Assembly: GCF_003182355.1 (NCBI RefSeq)
Contig: NZ_QGTW01000011.1
Location: 1-64,000 of the forward strand
Source: Cytobacillus oceanisediminis
GTDB taxonomy: Bacteria; Bacillota; Bacilli; Bacillales; Cytobacillaceae
Direction of reading: 5' to 3'
Length of the DNA stretch: 64,000 nucleotides
Of the stretch, positions 46,645 through 56,233 are shown piece by piece (position 1 is the stretch's first letter; every line of letters starts with the position of its first letter). A program made the position numbers and the translations under genes. The notes under the pieces were generated by a model, which was given only the letters and a program-made list of their open reading frames with translations, was not told the DNA's origin and made no database searches.

Positions 46645-46950
46645 ATGCCTATCTTTGTAATCCTGATCATTCTCTCTTTTTCTTTCTATATTTTCTACAA
46701 AATCAAACTCTTCAGAAGCAAGCAGCCGGCTGAAAGACAATGGATCTCAGCGAAGTCTAAAATGGCTCTTGGTGCATTCGTTGCTTTCTTTGGGTTAAAT
46801 CAGCTGTTTTTATATGATACAGCCACAGCGCTTATTGTCGGTATTATTTTTATCCTTGTTGGAGGATTAAGCATTTGGGGCGGCATAAAAGCCTATAAGT
46901 TTTACCTGCCTCACGCAGCAAAAGAGGCTGAGGAAGCAAGGAAGAATTAA
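46645..46950 (+). CDS. ytpI: YtpI family membrane protein
   Basis: A 101-residue membrane protein with three hydrophobic segments and the YtpI-like pattern (ERQWISAKSKMALGAFVAFFGLNQLFL, in the middle). The start is MPIFVIL, six bases after GGAGGT; an upstream ATG in frame has no ribosome binding site. In B. subtilis it also lies between ytqI (nrnA) and ytoI. Its function is not known. Confidence 0.85.
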   Translation: MPIFVILIILSFSFYIFYKIKLFRSKQPAERQWISAKSKMALGAFVAFFGLNQLFLYDTATALIVGIIFILVGGLSIWGGIKAYKFYLPHAAKEAEEARKN

Positions 46951-46987
46951 AAAGAGTGATGGCAGGCCTATTGCTTAAATTAAAATT

Positions 46988-47022
46988 TAAAAAAAGCCGT
47001 TTCCGATGGGAGCGGCTTTTCT
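46988..47022. terminator. Bidirectional terminator between ytpI and ytoI
   Basis: AAAAAGCCG and CGGCTTTT, with an inner TTCC/GGGA pairing, form a hairpin with A- and T-runs on the flanks between convergent genes. Confidence 0.8.
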
Positions 47023-47057
47023 TATGCCCAAAACCTCTGCCGGGCTACATTTTTCAA

Positions 47058-48377
47058 TTAATGCCGGTCAATCAGCTGGCACATCATCATGGCCTTGCCA
47101 ACGAGGACACCTTCATTAAATACTTCCACATCCACTTTCCCGAATTTGCGTCCTACTTCCAGTACTTTCGGATAGATCTCAAGCATACTGTCGATCTGTA
47201 CGGGCTTAATGAAATAGATCGTCATATTTTCTACAACCAGGTCCCCTTTTTTATAGCTTCTTAAAACTCTGTTTGCTGCTTCAGAAACGATTGTCGTAAA
47301 TACTCCATAAGAAATCGTTCCAAGATGATTGGTCATCTGCGGCGTAACTTCACAGCGATAAACATCCTCGCCTTTCGTTTTGCCTCTTGTCAGCACAAGC
47401 TGGTTTGTAACGATATCATCAATGGTTTCACCCACTTGCGGCTGGCGCTGAATCATTTGCAGAGCTTTTAGCACATCCTGCCTGCTTACAATCCCTTCCA
47501 ATTTGTTCGCTTCATCTACAACAGGAAGAAGTTCAATGCCTTCCCAAACCATCATATGGGAGGAAGAAGCTACGCTTGTTTTGCCGCCAACAGTCATTGG
47601 GTTTTTGGTCATGACTTTTTCAATAGGCATTCCCGGATCATGGCCCATAATATCCTTGGATGTAACCACTCCCTGAACCTTCAAATTATGGTCGACCACC
47701 GGAAAACGGCTATGATTGGTTTCACGGTTGTACTTCAGCCAATCCTCAATAGTGTCAGTCGTTTTTAAGACAATTGCTTCTTGAAGAGGGGTTAAAATGT
47801 CCTCCACAAGAACAATTTCTTTTTTAATCAACTGGTCATAAATTGCGCGGTTAATCATTGTCGCGACGGTGAACGTGTCATAGCTGCTTGAGATGACAGG
47901 CAGCTGGAGATCGTCAGCCAGCTTCTTAACGTGGTCCTCGGTATCAAACCCGCCTGTTATTAAAACCGCAGCTCCTGCCTTCAATGCCAGTTCATGGGCC
48001 TGAGTCCTGTTTCCGACAATCAGCAGGTTTCCGGCATCTGTATACCTCATCATCGCTTCAAGCTTCATGGCCCCAATAACGAACTTGTTCAGCGTTTTGT
48101 GGAGGCCGGCTCTTCCGCCCAGGACCTGGCCATCAACAATATTAACAACTTCTGCAAAAGTCAGCTTCTCGATATTCTCTTTCTTTTTGCGTTCTATCCT
48201 TATCGTGCCCACACGTTCAATCGTGCTCACATACCCTTTATTTTCTGCATCCTTAATCGCTCTGTAAGCAGTCCCTTCACTAACTGCAAGCGCCTTGGCG
48301 ATCTGTCTGACTGATATCTTTTCCCCTACCGGCAGTTCATCAATGTATTGTAAAATTTGCTCATGCTTAGTAGCCAA
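47058..48377 (-). CDS. ytoI: CBS/DRTGG/hot-dog domain regulator YtoI
   Basis: A 439-residue multidomain cytosolic protein: an N-terminal winged helix (VRQIAKALAVSEGTAYRAIKDAENKG, in two parts), a DRTGG domain (about 80-185), two CBS domains (about 190-310, HSRFPVVDHN and GIELLPVVDEANK) and a C-terminal hot-dog thioesterase-like domain (MTNHLGTISYGVF). CBS pairs usually sense adenine nucleotides. The target genes and ligand are unknown. The start is TTG (MATKHEQI) behind GAGGGTG, matching B. subtilis YtoI. Confidence 0.92.
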   Translation of the reverse strand: MATKHEQILQYIDELPVGEKISVRQIAKALAVSEGTAYRAIKDAENKGYVSTIERVGTIRIERKKKENIEKLTFAEVVNIVDGQVLGGRAGLHKTLNKFVIGAMKLEAMMRYTDAGNLLIVGNRTQAHELALKAGAAVLITGGFDTEDHVKKLADDLQLPVISSSYDTFTVATMINRAIYDQLIKKEIVLVEDILTPLQEAIVLKTTDTIEDWLKYNRETNHSRFPVVDHNLKVQGVVTSKDIMGHDPGMPIEKVMTKNPMTVGGKTSVASSSHMMVWEGIELLPVVDEANKLEGIVSRQDVLKALQMIQRQPQVGETIDDIVTNQLVLTRGKTKGEDVYRCEVTPQMTNHLGTISYGVFTTIVSEAANRVLRSYKKGDLVVENMTIYFIKPVQIDSMLEIYPKVLEVGRKFGKVDVEVFNEGVLVGKAMMMCQLIDRH

Positions 48378-48432
48378 GACTTTCACCCTCTACAAATTAT
48401 TCCTATATTTTCATTATAAGGGTAAAAAGGCC

Positions 48433-48627
48433 TTGATACAATTGACTTCGGCATTATTGGCTTTTCCCGCATTGGTTCTCATTCATTCGGAAGACGAAAA
48501 TGTAAAGAGAGAGAGAAAATCGGATGAGCCAATTTCCGTAAAAGCCCTATTGATGAGCTACAGTGAAATTACCTTTGATTTTTTTAAAGGGTCAGTTGAA
48601 TTAATCAGGCTCGCAGTGTCGATTTAA
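48433..48627 (+). CDS. Possible small protein (64 residues), TTG start
   Basis: I do not recognise it. The reading frame from TTG at 48,433 gives a hydrophobic N-terminus (LTSALLAFPALVLI), a strongly charged middle (EDENVKRERKSDEP) and an amphipathic C-terminus (EITFDFFKGSVELI). AAAAAGG precedes the start closely, and a weak TATAAG box lies upstream. Gene-like composition and its divergent place next to ytoI support it, but this could be chance. Confidence 0.35.
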   Translation: MIQLTSALLAFPALVLIHSEDENVKRERKSDEPISVKALLMSYSEITFDFFKGSVELIRLAVSI

Positions 48628-48659
48628 TTGCAGAGTAAACAAATCATACCGACACTCGA

Positions 48660-48703
48660 ACATGACTAACCGTCAGTGAAATAAAACTCCACTAATGAAA
48701 GTC
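48660..48703. repeat. Degenerate fragment resembling family D
   Basis: GACTAACCGTCAGTG...CTCCACTAATGAAAGT loosely follows the family D hairpin end (ACTAACAATCAGTGG...CCACTGATTGAAGTTT). It lies past the end of the 84-codon frame on the opposite strand. Weak similarity only. Confidence 0.3.
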
Positions 48704-48708
48704 TAACC

Positions 48709-48957
48709 TTATCTGCTGAACGAGCGGACTCTCTTTTTGGCCATCATTTGACGTGTGCGTTTTTGGGCTGCTTCCGCTTTTTTCGGAGCATACAGCAAAG
48801 CAGTCAGATTTCCGGCGATGATAAATAGGGCAAATGCCAGCCAGCTAATTGCGAAAATCCCTTCTGTTCCCCCATTAAAAACGCCAAGCCTTGGCGCAGC
48901 ATAATAAAGCATCAACCCGCACAGCAGCAGACATAGTAAATATCGATTTTTGTTCAT
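48709..48957 (-). CDS. Small membrane protein of unknown function
   Basis: An 82-residue protein with two hydrophobic segments (about 6-22 and 32-55) and a basic tail (KKAEAAQKRTRQMMAKKRVRS) that should face the cytoplasm. AAGGAGG lies six bases before the second ATG, which I take as the start; the first ATG touches the ribosome binding site. No named family comes to mind. It stands alone between ytoI and ytkL. Confidence 0.65.
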   Translation of the reverse strand: MNKNRYLLCLLLCGLMLYYAAPRLGVFNGGTEGIFAISWLAFALFIIAGNLTALLYAPKKAEAAQKRTRQMMAKKRVRSFSR

Positions 48958-49059
48958 AAGCATCCTCCTTTATAACATCCTCTTTAAAATCTATGCGGAC
49001 AGGCCAGGAAAATGAGATGTTTTTAGATTGGGGCTGGATTCCGAAAGTATAATACGGTA

Positions 49060-49142
49060 AATTATTATTTTCGTTGATATGCGGGAGAATTCGTTGATAT
49101 AATCTGCCATATCATCGATATATTGATTTTTTCGTTGATAAA
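49060..49142. repeat. Cluster of CGTTGATAT-type repeats, copy 2
   Basis: Within about 80 bases the word TTCGTTGATAT occurs three times, with an inverted CATATCATCGATATATTGAT between. The 13-mer ATTCGTTGATATA is shared with the cluster at 5.37 kb. It lies downstream of ytkL; no gene here. Confidence 0.6.
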
Positions 49143-49167
49143 AATTAATTTTCTTGCTAAATCTCAT

Positions 49168-49207
49168 AGAAAAACGCAGCCTTCCATAGCAGAAGCTGCG
49201 TTTTTCC
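49168..49207 (-). terminator. Terminator of ytkL
   Basis: AAAAACGCAGC and GCTGCGTTTTT form an 11-bp stem just past the ytkL stop, with a T-run on the minus strand. Confidence 0.88.
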
Positions 49208-49208
49208 A

Positions 49209-49889
49209 TTATAATTCGATGATTTCTCCTGCTTCGAGCACCTGGCCTGTGCCATTCTCCAGCATGCTTGTGAATTTATGCGGATCTTGCTTGATTGGCG
49301 GGAAAGTGTTGAAATGAATCGGCACAACCTTTTTGGCACCCAAAAGCTTGGCAGCGTATGCGGCATCGTCCGGACCCATTGTAAAATTGTCGCCGATCGG
49401 CAGGAATGCCAGGTCAATGGGGTGGCGGTCGCCGATTAGTTTCATATCAGAGAAAAGTCCTGTATCCCCTGCATGGTAAATCGTTTTTCCTTCTAAAGTA
49501 ATGAGTACGCCTGCAGGCATTCCCAGGTAAATGATCTCATTATTTTCAGTCTCAAGGCCTGTTCCATGGAATGCAGGTGTTAGCTTTACTCTTCCAAAAT
49601 CGAAATCATAGCCCCCGCCGATAGACATGCCATGTGCATTAACTCCCTGCCAGCCTAAGTAAGTGGCAAGCTCAAAATTGGCAATGACAAGAGAGTCATT
49701 GCGTTTTGCCAGTTCAATCGTGTCACCAAGATGGTCACCATGTCCATGTGTAACAATGATAACATCAGGTTTCTGCTCATCCGCTTTTAAATCTGTCAGT
49801 CCATTGCCTGTAATAAATGGGTCGATTAAAATTGTTTTTCCCTGTGATTCAATTTTAACAACTGAATGGCCGTGGTACGATACTTTCAT
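49209..49889 (-). CDS. ytkL: Metallo-beta-lactamase fold metal-dependent hydrolase YtkL (UPF0173)
   Basis: A 226-residue cytosolic metallo-beta-lactamase fold protein. The metal ligands are clear: [10 protein letters not shown] (about 53-62), later HAGDTGLF and the C-terminal VPIHFNTF. It is the UPF0173/YtkL type, whose substrate has not been settled. MKVSYHGH behind AGAGGAG is the start; the frame is open 8 codons further. It is divergent from the M24 peptidase gene. Confidence 0.92.
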   Translation of the reverse strand: MKVSYHGHSVVKIESQGKTILIDPFITGNGLTDLKADEQKPDVIIVTHGHGDHLGDTIELAKRNDSLVIANFELATYLGWQGVNAHGMSIGGGYDFDFGRVKLTPAFHGTGLETENNEIIYLGMPAGVLITLEGKTIYHAGDTGLFSDMKLIGDRHPIDLAFLPIGDNFTMGPDDAAYAAKLLGAKKVVPIHFNTFPPIKQDPHKFTSMLENGTGQVLEAGEIIEL

Positions 49890-50054
49890 TTTAAAACTCC
49901 TCTCAAAAATCATGTTATGTAATTTTACTTCAACGAAAAACGGGTTAATCCTGCCTCCAATTTAAATATATACCCTAATTAATAGCCTTTAAAAAGTTTA
50001 CTTTTTCTTATTTAGTTGCTACTCTCAAGGTAACAGTACAGAAGGAGGTTCATT

Positions 50055-51152
50055 ATGAACAACAGATTGCAGAAACTATCACAGTGGATGAAGGATAATG
50101 ATATACAAGTCAGCTTTGTGACATCTCCAGATAATGTCTTTTATTTAAGCGGTTTTTTAAGCGATCCGCACGAGCGCTTGCTTGGGCTGGCCGTTTTTCA
50201 GGAGGAAGAGCCTTTCCTTGTATGCCCGGCCATGGAAAAAGAGGATGCCAAACATGCTGGCTGGAGCCACGAAATCATTGGTTACAGCGATATCCAAAAT
50301 CCATGGGAATATATTCAGAAATCCATATATAGCAGAATAGGAAAAGTGGAAAAAGCAGCTATCGAAAAAGAACATATGAATGTAGAACGATATGAAGCAA
50401 TTTCAAATCTGTTCAGCGGAGCAGCATTTGTTTCAGCAGAAGAAAAACTCAGGAAGCTTCGAATGGTCAAAGACGAAAAGGAATTGGAAATCATTCGCGA
50501 AGCCTGTTCATTGGCTGACTTTGCCATCGAAACAGGCTGTGCTGAAATCCAGGAAGGAAAAACAGAGCTTGAGGTTTTAGCTGCTGTTGAATATGCTTTA
50601 AAGAAAAAAGGCGTAAACGAAATGTCTTTTTCTACAATGGTGCTTACAGGTGCAAATGGAGCTTCCCCGCATGGAACACCTGGAATGACCAAAATCCAAA
50701 AAGGGGATTTAGTGCTTTTTGACCTGGGTGTTGTCTGGAATGGATACTGTTCAGATATCACAAGAACCGTTGCATACGGTGATATTAACGATAAACAAAA
50801 GGAGATTTATGATACCGTTTTAAAGGCACAGCTTGCGGCTGTTGAAGCAAGTAAGCCGGGAGCGCCTTGTTCTGAAATAGACTTAACGGCAAGGAATCTG
50901 ATTTCAGAAGCCGGCTATGGAGATTATTTTCCACACCGATTGGGCCATGGACTTGGTGTAAGCGTCCATGAATACCCTTCATTAACCGAAACTAATTCAC
51001 TTCTGCTTGAGGAAGGCATGGTTTTCACGATTGAACCAGGCATCTATGTTCCAGGCGTTGCCGGCGTCCGGATTGAAGACGACCTTGCCGTAACAGCAGA
51101 TGGAGTCGAAATTCTGACCAAGTTCCCGAAAGAACTTCAAATTATCAGGTAG
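50055..51152 (+). CDS. M24 family Xaa-Pro peptidase
   Basis: A 365-residue proline-specific peptidase of the aminopeptidase P/prolidase family. It has an N-terminal creatinase-like domain (about 1-130) and a pita-bread catalytic domain. The metal ligands are seen in LFDLGVVWNGYCSDITRT, HRLGHGLGVSVHE, FTIEPGIYV and VRIEDDL. It frees amino acids from peptides with proline in the second position. AGAAGGAGG lies before the ATG. It is the only clear gene between ytkL and ald. Confidence 0.93.
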   Translation: MNNRLQKLSQWMKDNDIQVSFVTSPDNVFYLSGFLSDPHERLLGLAVFQEEEPFLVCPAMEKEDAKHAGWSHEIIGYSDIQNPWEYIQKSIYSRIGKVEKAAIEKEHMNVERYEAISNLFSGAAFVSAEEKLRKLRMVKDEKELEIIREACSLADFAIETGCAEIQEGKTELEVLAAVEYALKKKGVNEMSFSTMVLTGANGASPHGTPGMTKIQKGDLVLFDLGVVWNGYCSDITRTVAYGDINDKQKEIYDTVLKAQLAAVEASKPGAPCSEIDLTARNLISEAGYGDYFPHRLGHGLGVSVHEYPSLTETNSLLLEEGMVFTIEPGIYVPGVAGVRIEDDLAVTADGVEILTKFPKELQIIR

Positions 51153-51155
51153 GCG

Positions 51156-51288
51156 ATGAAAATCAAATACGATCTTGAAAAAGGGATTTTTTTTGTGGAT
51201 GTAAAAGAATACGAAGGAAATATAACCGATCCAGCAGGATGCCGATGTCTATTCGGATCCATATGATGCCACACTCTGCAACGAGTGA
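51156..51288 (+). pseudogene. Possible frameshifted short gene after the M24 peptidase
   Basis: From ATG at 51,156 the frame reads MKIKYDLEKGIFFVDVKEYEGN and then ITDPAG before going out of phase and stopping at 51,264. In the next frame the text continues sensibly as DADVYSDPYDATLCNE and stops at 51,286. That suggests one short acidic protein broken by a frameshift near 51,235. I do not recognise a family; it may simply be chance. Confidence 0.3.
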
Positions 51289-51351
51289 AAAGAAAGTGCA
51301 TGCAGTGATCCCTCATGGGGACTACTGTTCAACCCGCCCAGAGAAACCCAT

Positions 51352-51386
51352 AAAAAAATCCGGAGTTTTAAGACTCCGGATTTTTT
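51352..51386. terminator. Terminator of ald
   Basis: AAAATCCGGAGT and ACTCCGGATTTT form a stem of about 11 bp immediately after the ald stop, with A/T-runs on both sides. Confidence 0.9.
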
Positions 51387-51389
51387 CAT

Positions 51390-52511
51390 TCATTGCTGCA
51401 CCAGCTGCGTCCCGGTATCTGAATAGTCAAGCTTATGTGCTTCGGCTACTGCTTTGTATGTCACATAGCCGTTCAATGTGTTAATGCCCTTCATTAGTGC
51501 CTCGTTCTCCAAGCATGCCTGCTTGTAGCCTTTATTGGCAATTTGAACTGCATACGGGACCGTTACATTTGTCAATGCAAGTGTCGATGTGCGTGGAACA
51601 GCACCAGGCATATTTGCAACAGCATAATGGACTACACCATGCTTTTCGTAGGTTGGATTATCATGTGTTGTAATTTTGTCAGTTGTTTCAAAAATCCCGC
51701 CCTGGTCAATAGCAATATCCACAACAACAGATCCGGAGCTCATTGTCTTGATCATTTCCTCTGTTACGAGCTTTGGCGCTTTTGCCCCGGGAATCAGGAC
51801 AGCCCCTATCACTAGGTCAGACTCCTTAACAGCTTCCGCAATGTTGAAAGGATTTGATATTAGTGTTGTCACTTCTTTTCCGAAAATATCATCAAGCTGG
51901 CGAAGACGTTCAGGGTTTAGATCGATAATCGTAACCTTCGCCCCAAGGCCAATGGCCATTTTTGCCGCATTGGTTCCCGCGACACCACCTCCGATAATTG
52001 TTACTTTTCCGCGATGGACACCCGGTACCCCCGATAACAGAATTCCTTTTCCTCCGTATACCTTTTCTAAAAATTGTGCCCCTACCTGGGCTGCCATCCT
52101 CCCGGCTACTTCACTCATTGGAGTCAGCAAGGGTAGTGTCCGATTTGGAAGTTGGACGGTTTCATAGGCAATGCCAGCCACTTTTTTCTCGATCAAAGCC
52201 CGTGTCAGTTCAGGTTCTGCAGCCAAATGTAAATATGTAAACAGAATTAACCCTTCACGGAAATAGGCATATTCAACTGGAAGCGGCTCTTTTACCTTCA
52301 TAACCATCTCCATTGACCACGCTTCTTCTGCAGTTTGAACAATTTTTGCCCCTGCATTTACATAGTCTTCATCGAGAAAACCCGAACCTGTTCCTGCACC
52401 AGTTTCAATATAAACCTCGTGCCCAAAGTGGATTAGGTTTACCACGCCAGCTGGCGTCATAGCTACCCTGTTCTCATTGTTTTTTACTTCTTTCGGTACC
52501 CCGATACGCAT
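51390..52511 (-). CDS. ald: Alanine dehydrogenase
   Basis: Ald deaminates L-alanine to pyruvate and ammonium with NAD+, letting cells use alanine during growth and sporulation. The 373-residue protein begins [17 protein letters not shown] and has the Rossmann region [16 protein letters not shown] (about 170) and the NAD-site [11 protein letters not shown]. The start is behind GGAGGT; 12 extra in-frame codons upstream lack support. I see no operator in the 145-base upstream gap. Confidence 0.96.
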   Translation of the reverse strand: MRIGVPKEVKNNENRVAMTPAGVVNLIHFGHEVYIETGAGTGSGFLDEDYVNAGAKIVQTAEEAWSMEMVMKVKEPLPVEYAYFREGLILFTYLHLAAEPELTRALIEKKVAGIAYETVQLPNRTLPLLTPMSEVAGRMAAQVGAQFLEKVYGGKGILLSGVPGVHRGKVTIIGGGVAGTNAAKMAIGLGAKVTIIDLNPERLRQLDDIFGKEVTTLISNPFNIAEAVKESDLVIGAVLIPGAKAPKLVTEEMIKTMSSGSVVVDIAIDQGGIFETTDKITTHDNPTYEKHGVVHYAVANMPGAVPRTSTLALTNVTVPYAVQIANKGYKQACLENEALMKGINTLNGYVTYKAVAEAHKLDYSDTGTQLVQQ

Positions 52512-52656
52512 GATGCATACCTCCTGTAAAATAGATTCTTTATCCACTTATTTGGCTTTTCTATCGGAAAATATACCAGAGGGGCAAAAATATAGCCCTT
52601 TCCGGAATGTCCTCAGGTAAAATGAAATCAATGTATTTTAAGAAAGGAATTTTCCT

Positions 52657-54023
52657 ATGCCATCTTCCGACAAAAAGCAGTCAACCACATTTTCATCCAT
52701 AGAAAGATTCGGTCTGGAGGCGTTCCTGCCGAATTAAAAACGACCAAATGGTATGATTATTTTTATTTGCAGGCGGCTTTTTCCATTAATTCCGGAAACT
52801 TTCTTGTTCCCGCGCTCGCTGTTTTGACGGGCGGACTCTCATTTTTTGCGGCTGTTGCATCAACGATTATGGGGGCTGCCGCGGCCTTCCTTTTTGTGTC
52901 TTTGTTGTCACTGCCTGGCTCCAGGCATGGAATACCAGCACAGTTTGCCATTAGATCCATACTTGGCAATGCTGGGGCACGGTATATCTCTTCTCCTATC
53001 CGATCGGTTACGTCCCTTTATTGGTTCTCTGTCCAGACAATCGGCGGATCTGCAGTCCTGATCAGTTTGCTGGAGAAAGCTTTTGAAATAAGGCTGCCGT
53101 TAGCGCTTGTATCGGTATTTCTGGCAGGATTGATGAGTTTGCTTGCCCTGATTGGATTTGATGCAGTCAAGAAAGCTATAAAATATTTTATGCCATTTTT
53201 AATCATTGGGCAGGTTGTCCTTTTTGTACTTTTTATAAAAGAACTTTCGAGTACCCAATCTTTTGGCTCCTTATCGCATTCTCAATGGAGCTTTGGATCG
53301 TTCTTTCTGTATTCATCTCTTGTTTTTATTCAATATGTTTCCGGTGCGAGTGCATCTTCCGATATGGCCCGTTATGCGGCATCAGCAAAAGGAGCCTTTT
53401 GGGGATTGTTTGCCGGCAACACATTGGGCTTCTCCATTACTGCTATACTAGGAGCTTTATCCGCGTCTCAATTCGGTGAATGGAATCCCTTTGTTTCAGC
53501 TGGCAGCCTTGCGTCTTCCAGCTGGGTATTGCTGCTCATTTTTATTTGTGCCATGACATCCATGCTTTCGATAAACATGAACAATGCCTATACAGGTGGA
53601 TTTAGCCTATTAAATATCTTTCAAAACCTGGGCAGAGTAAAAAGTACACTTATATTCGGAGCTGCTGCTGTTGTTCTCAGCTGTTTACCTGCAGTTGTGA
53701 ATAAAGCACAGGAATATATATCCATGCTCGGTATTTTTATTATTCCGATTTCCGCTGTTATCATAGCAGACTTTATATTCGTAAAAAAAGGCACTCTTTC
53801 AGAAGAACATCTAACAAAGCTGTTTATCAGCCAATCTGATCAGAACCGAGAAGGACTTATGTCGATCATTTTCGGCGCACTGATATATCTTGCCCTGCCC
53901 GATCTTATCTCACCCGGATTCATCTCATTTTTCTTAACTGGTTTAGGATATTTTATTTTTCACAGATATGGAAGATTAAAAGATCGCCGCCAATTAAAAA
54001 GACAACAAAAGCTGTCATCGTAA
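52657..54023 (+). pseudogene. NCS1-type cytosine/purine permease, N-terminal frameshift
   Basis: The ATG at 52,657, behind AAAGGAA, reads MPSSDKKQSTTFSSIERFGLE and then hits a stop at about 52,735. One frame over, from about 52,720, the text continues GVPAELKTTKWYDYFYLQA, the usual NCS1 permease N-terminus. It then stays open for 418 codons with about twelve membrane segments (SINSGNFLVPALAVL, MARYAASAKGAF). One missing base near 52,718 explains this. The protein would import a nucleobase or related compound. Either a true pseudogene or a sequencing error; a terminator follows. Confidence 0.8.
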
Positions 54024-54038
54024 TGACAGCTTTTTGGA
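54005..54038 (+). terminator. Terminator of the NCS1 permease gene
   Basis: AAAAGCTGTCAT-CGTA-ATGACAGCTTTTT, a perfect hairpin overlapping the stop codon and ending in a T-run. Confidence 0.9.
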
Positions 54039-54045
54039 ATCTTCT

Positions 54046-54213
54046 TTATTGTAATCTTCCTTCATTGCGTTCATGTGCTTCCATGTCAAAATCCGCGTTC
54101 GACTGGTCAATAACACCGCTGTTATAAGCATTCATAATTTGCGCGCTTACCTCATTGGTACCCTGCTCATCGTATAAATATGGTGACTGTGCTTTCGGTT
54201 CCCGCTTTTCCAT
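54046..54213 (-). CDS. Small hypothetical protein, possibly YozQ/DUF4025-like
   Basis: A 55-residue, acidic, soluble protein (MEKREPKAQSPYLYDEQG, then VSAQIMNAYNSGVIDQ). The stretch ending in SGVIDQ recalls the YozQ/DUF4025 group of small Bacillus proteins, but this is from memory and weak. AAAGGAG lies before the chosen ATG. It is divergent from the universal stress protein gene. Confidence 0.6.
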   Translation of the reverse strand: MEKREPKAQSPYLYDEQGTNEVSAQIMNAYNSGVIDQSNADFDMEAHERNEGRLQ

Positions 54214-54323
54214 GTCATCTGCTCCTTTTAAAGAATTTTTCATCGGCTTTACTATTGTTCGATGTTTTGTAACAGATATTCACATTTGGCAGCTGTATAA
54301 TATAGGTAAAGGAGGAGATTAAA

Positions 54324-54776
54324 ATGGGCATGAAGTATAAGAACATATTAGTCGCCGTAGATGGTTCAACTGAAGCAGAATGGGCGTTTAAAAAAGCAAT
54401 TGAAATCGCTAAACGGAATAATGCCTCTATGGTTTTGGCACATATTATTGATACCCGCACTTTTGCCACTGTAGAAGCTTATGACCGCACGATTGCTGAA
54501 AGAGCTGACCGCTTTGCAACTGAATTAATGGAAAAATATAAAAGAATAGCAGTGGAAGCTGGCATTGAAAATGTAAGGTTTGAAATCGATTACGGTTCTC
54601 CAAAAGTGAAGATTCCAAAAGATGTTGCCAGAAAGCATAACGTGGACTTAATCATTTGCGGTGCTACCGGCATGAATGCAGTTGAACGATTCCTGATTGG
54701 AAGTGTTTCTGAACATATTACCCGCTATGCCCGCTGTGATGTCCTCGTTGTAAGAACGGATAAAGAAGATGAGTAG
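54324..54776 (+). CDS. Universal stress protein (UspA family)
   Basis: A 150-residue UspA-domain protein with the opening KNILVAVDGSTEAEWAF. The C-terminal ATP-binding motif reads GATGMNAVERFLIGSVS (G-x2-G-x9-G-S), so it is of the ATP-binding type. Such proteins help survival under stress through unclear means. AAAGGAGGAG lies before the ATG, and a TATAAT box sits at 54,296-54,301. It converges with argH. Confidence 0.92.
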   Translation: MGMKYKNILVAVDGSTEAEWAFKKAIEIAKRNNASMVLAHIIDTRTFATVEAYDRTIAERADRFATELMEKYKRIAVEAGIENVRFEIDYGSPKVKIPKDVARKHNVDLIICGATGMNAVERFLIGSVSEHITRYARCDVLVVRTDKEDE

Positions 54777-54787
54777 GCCTTATATAG

Positions 54788-54824
54788 AAGAAAGGACGCT
54801 GTTTTAACAACAGCGTCCTTTTTG
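54788..54824. terminator. Bidirectional terminator between the stress protein gene and argH
   Basis: AAAGGACGCTGTT and AACAGCGTCCTTT form a 13-bp stem with a five-base loop and T-run. Confidence 0.9.
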
Positions 54825-54838
54825 TATAGGAATAATAA

Positions 54839-56233
54839 TTAGTTCACAGCCTGCTCTTTTTTCGCAAGGTATTTCTTAGCTTTTTCAATGGCAATATTCA
54901 CTTGCTTAAAGCCGGTTCCCCCAGCGCTATTTCTTCTTTTGACAGCTGTATAAGGATCCAGGACTTCATATATATCTTCTTCGAACAATGTATTGGCCTT
55001 CTTAAATTCATCAAGCGGCAAACCTCCAAGGAAGCAGCCTTTATCCACACAAGTAAGTACAAGCTTGCCTACGATCTCATGGGCTTCCCTGAATGGAATT
55101 CCTTTATCTGATAGGTAATCGGCCAATTCAGTGGCATTGGAAAAATCATTTTTTGTCGCTTTTTCCATTTGCTCATTTTTCACCTTCATCGTACGGATCA
55201 TTCCGGCAAAGATTTTTAGTGATCCGGTAACAGTTTTAACTGTGTCAAACATGCCTTCCTTGTCTTCCTGCATATCCTTGTTATAGGCAAGCGGCAGGCC
55301 CTTTAGCACCGTAAGCAAGCCCATTAGGTTTCCATATACACGTCCGGTTTTGCCGCGTATAAGCTCAGCCATGTCAGGATTTTTCTTCTGCGGCATAATG
55401 CTGCTGCCTGTCGCAAAGCTGTCATCCAATTCAATGAATTGAAATTCCTGGCTTGACCAAAGGATGAATTCTTCGCTTAGGCGAGAAAGATGCATCATTA
55501 GAATGGAGCTTGATGATAAGAATTCAAGGATAAAATCTCGATCGCTGACAGCATCAAGGCTGTTTTCATAGATGCCTGCAAAACCGAGCAGATCAGCAGA
55601 ATACTCGCGGTCGATCGGAAAAGTCGTTCCGGCAAGCGCACCGGCACCAAGCGGAGAAATATTAATTCGCTTCAAGCTTTCCGCAAAGCGTTCTTTATCG
55701 CGCTCGAGCATCCAGAAATAGGCCATTAAATGATGTGCAAAGGAAATTGGCTGGGCTCTTTGCAGATGTGTATATCCTGGCATAATGGTTTCTACATTTT
55801 TTTCAGCCTGCTCAATCAGCTCTTCCTGCATTTCATTAATCAATTCAACAATCTGCTTAACCTGTTTGCGCAAGTATAGGTGCATATCTGTTGCTACCTG
55901 GTCATTTCGGCTTCTTGCTGTATGGAGCTTTCCGCCGACGGGACCTGCCAATTCAGTGAGGTAGCTTTCAAGATTTAAATGGATGTCTTCCAGTTTCACG
56001 GAGTAAGACAGTTCGTCATTAGCAGCTTTCTCCTTAAGCTGCTGCAGGCCCTTTTTAATTTTAGCGGCTTCGTCCTCTGTAATAATCCCCGTTTTGGAAA
56101 GCATGGCAACATGGGCCATGCTTCCCTCTATATCTTCCATTACTAATTCCTGGTCAAATGAAATCGAGGCTCCAAATTCATCTACCCATTCTTCAGCAGA
56201 CTTTGTGAATCTGCCGCCCCATAACTTTTTCAC
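54839..56233 (-). CDS. argH: Argininosuccinate lyase
   Basis: ArgH splits argininosuccinate into arginine and fumarate, the last step of arginine synthesis. The 464-residue protein has the fumarase-superfamily signature [12 protein letters not shown] (about 280) and [13 protein letters not shown] (about 105). It starts at GTG, overlapping the argG stop by four bases (GTGA type), so the pair is translationally coupled. Arginine repressor sites upstream of argG should control it. Confidence 0.98.
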   Translation of the reverse strand: MKKLWGGRFTKSAEEWVDEFGASISFDQELVMEDIEGSMAHVAMLSKTGIITEDEAAKIKKGLQQLKEKAANDELSYSVKLEDIHLNLESYLTELAGPVGGKLHTARSRNDQVATDMHLYLRKQVKQIVELINEMQEELIEQAEKNVETIMPGYTHLQRAQPISFAHHLMAYFWMLERDKERFAESLKRINISPLGAGALAGTTFPIDREYSADLLGFAGIYENSLDAVSDRDFILEFLSSSSILMMHLSRLSEEFILWSSQEFQFIELDDSFATGSSIMPQKKNPDMAELIRGKTGRVYGNLMGLLTVLKGLPLAYNKDMQEDKEGMFDTVKTVTGSLKIFAGMIRTMKVKNEQMEKATKNDFSNATELADYLSDKGIPFREAHEIVGKLVLTCVDKGCFLGGLPLDEFKKANTLFEEDIYEVLDPYTAVKRRNSAGGTGFKQVNIAIEKAKKYLAKKEQAVN

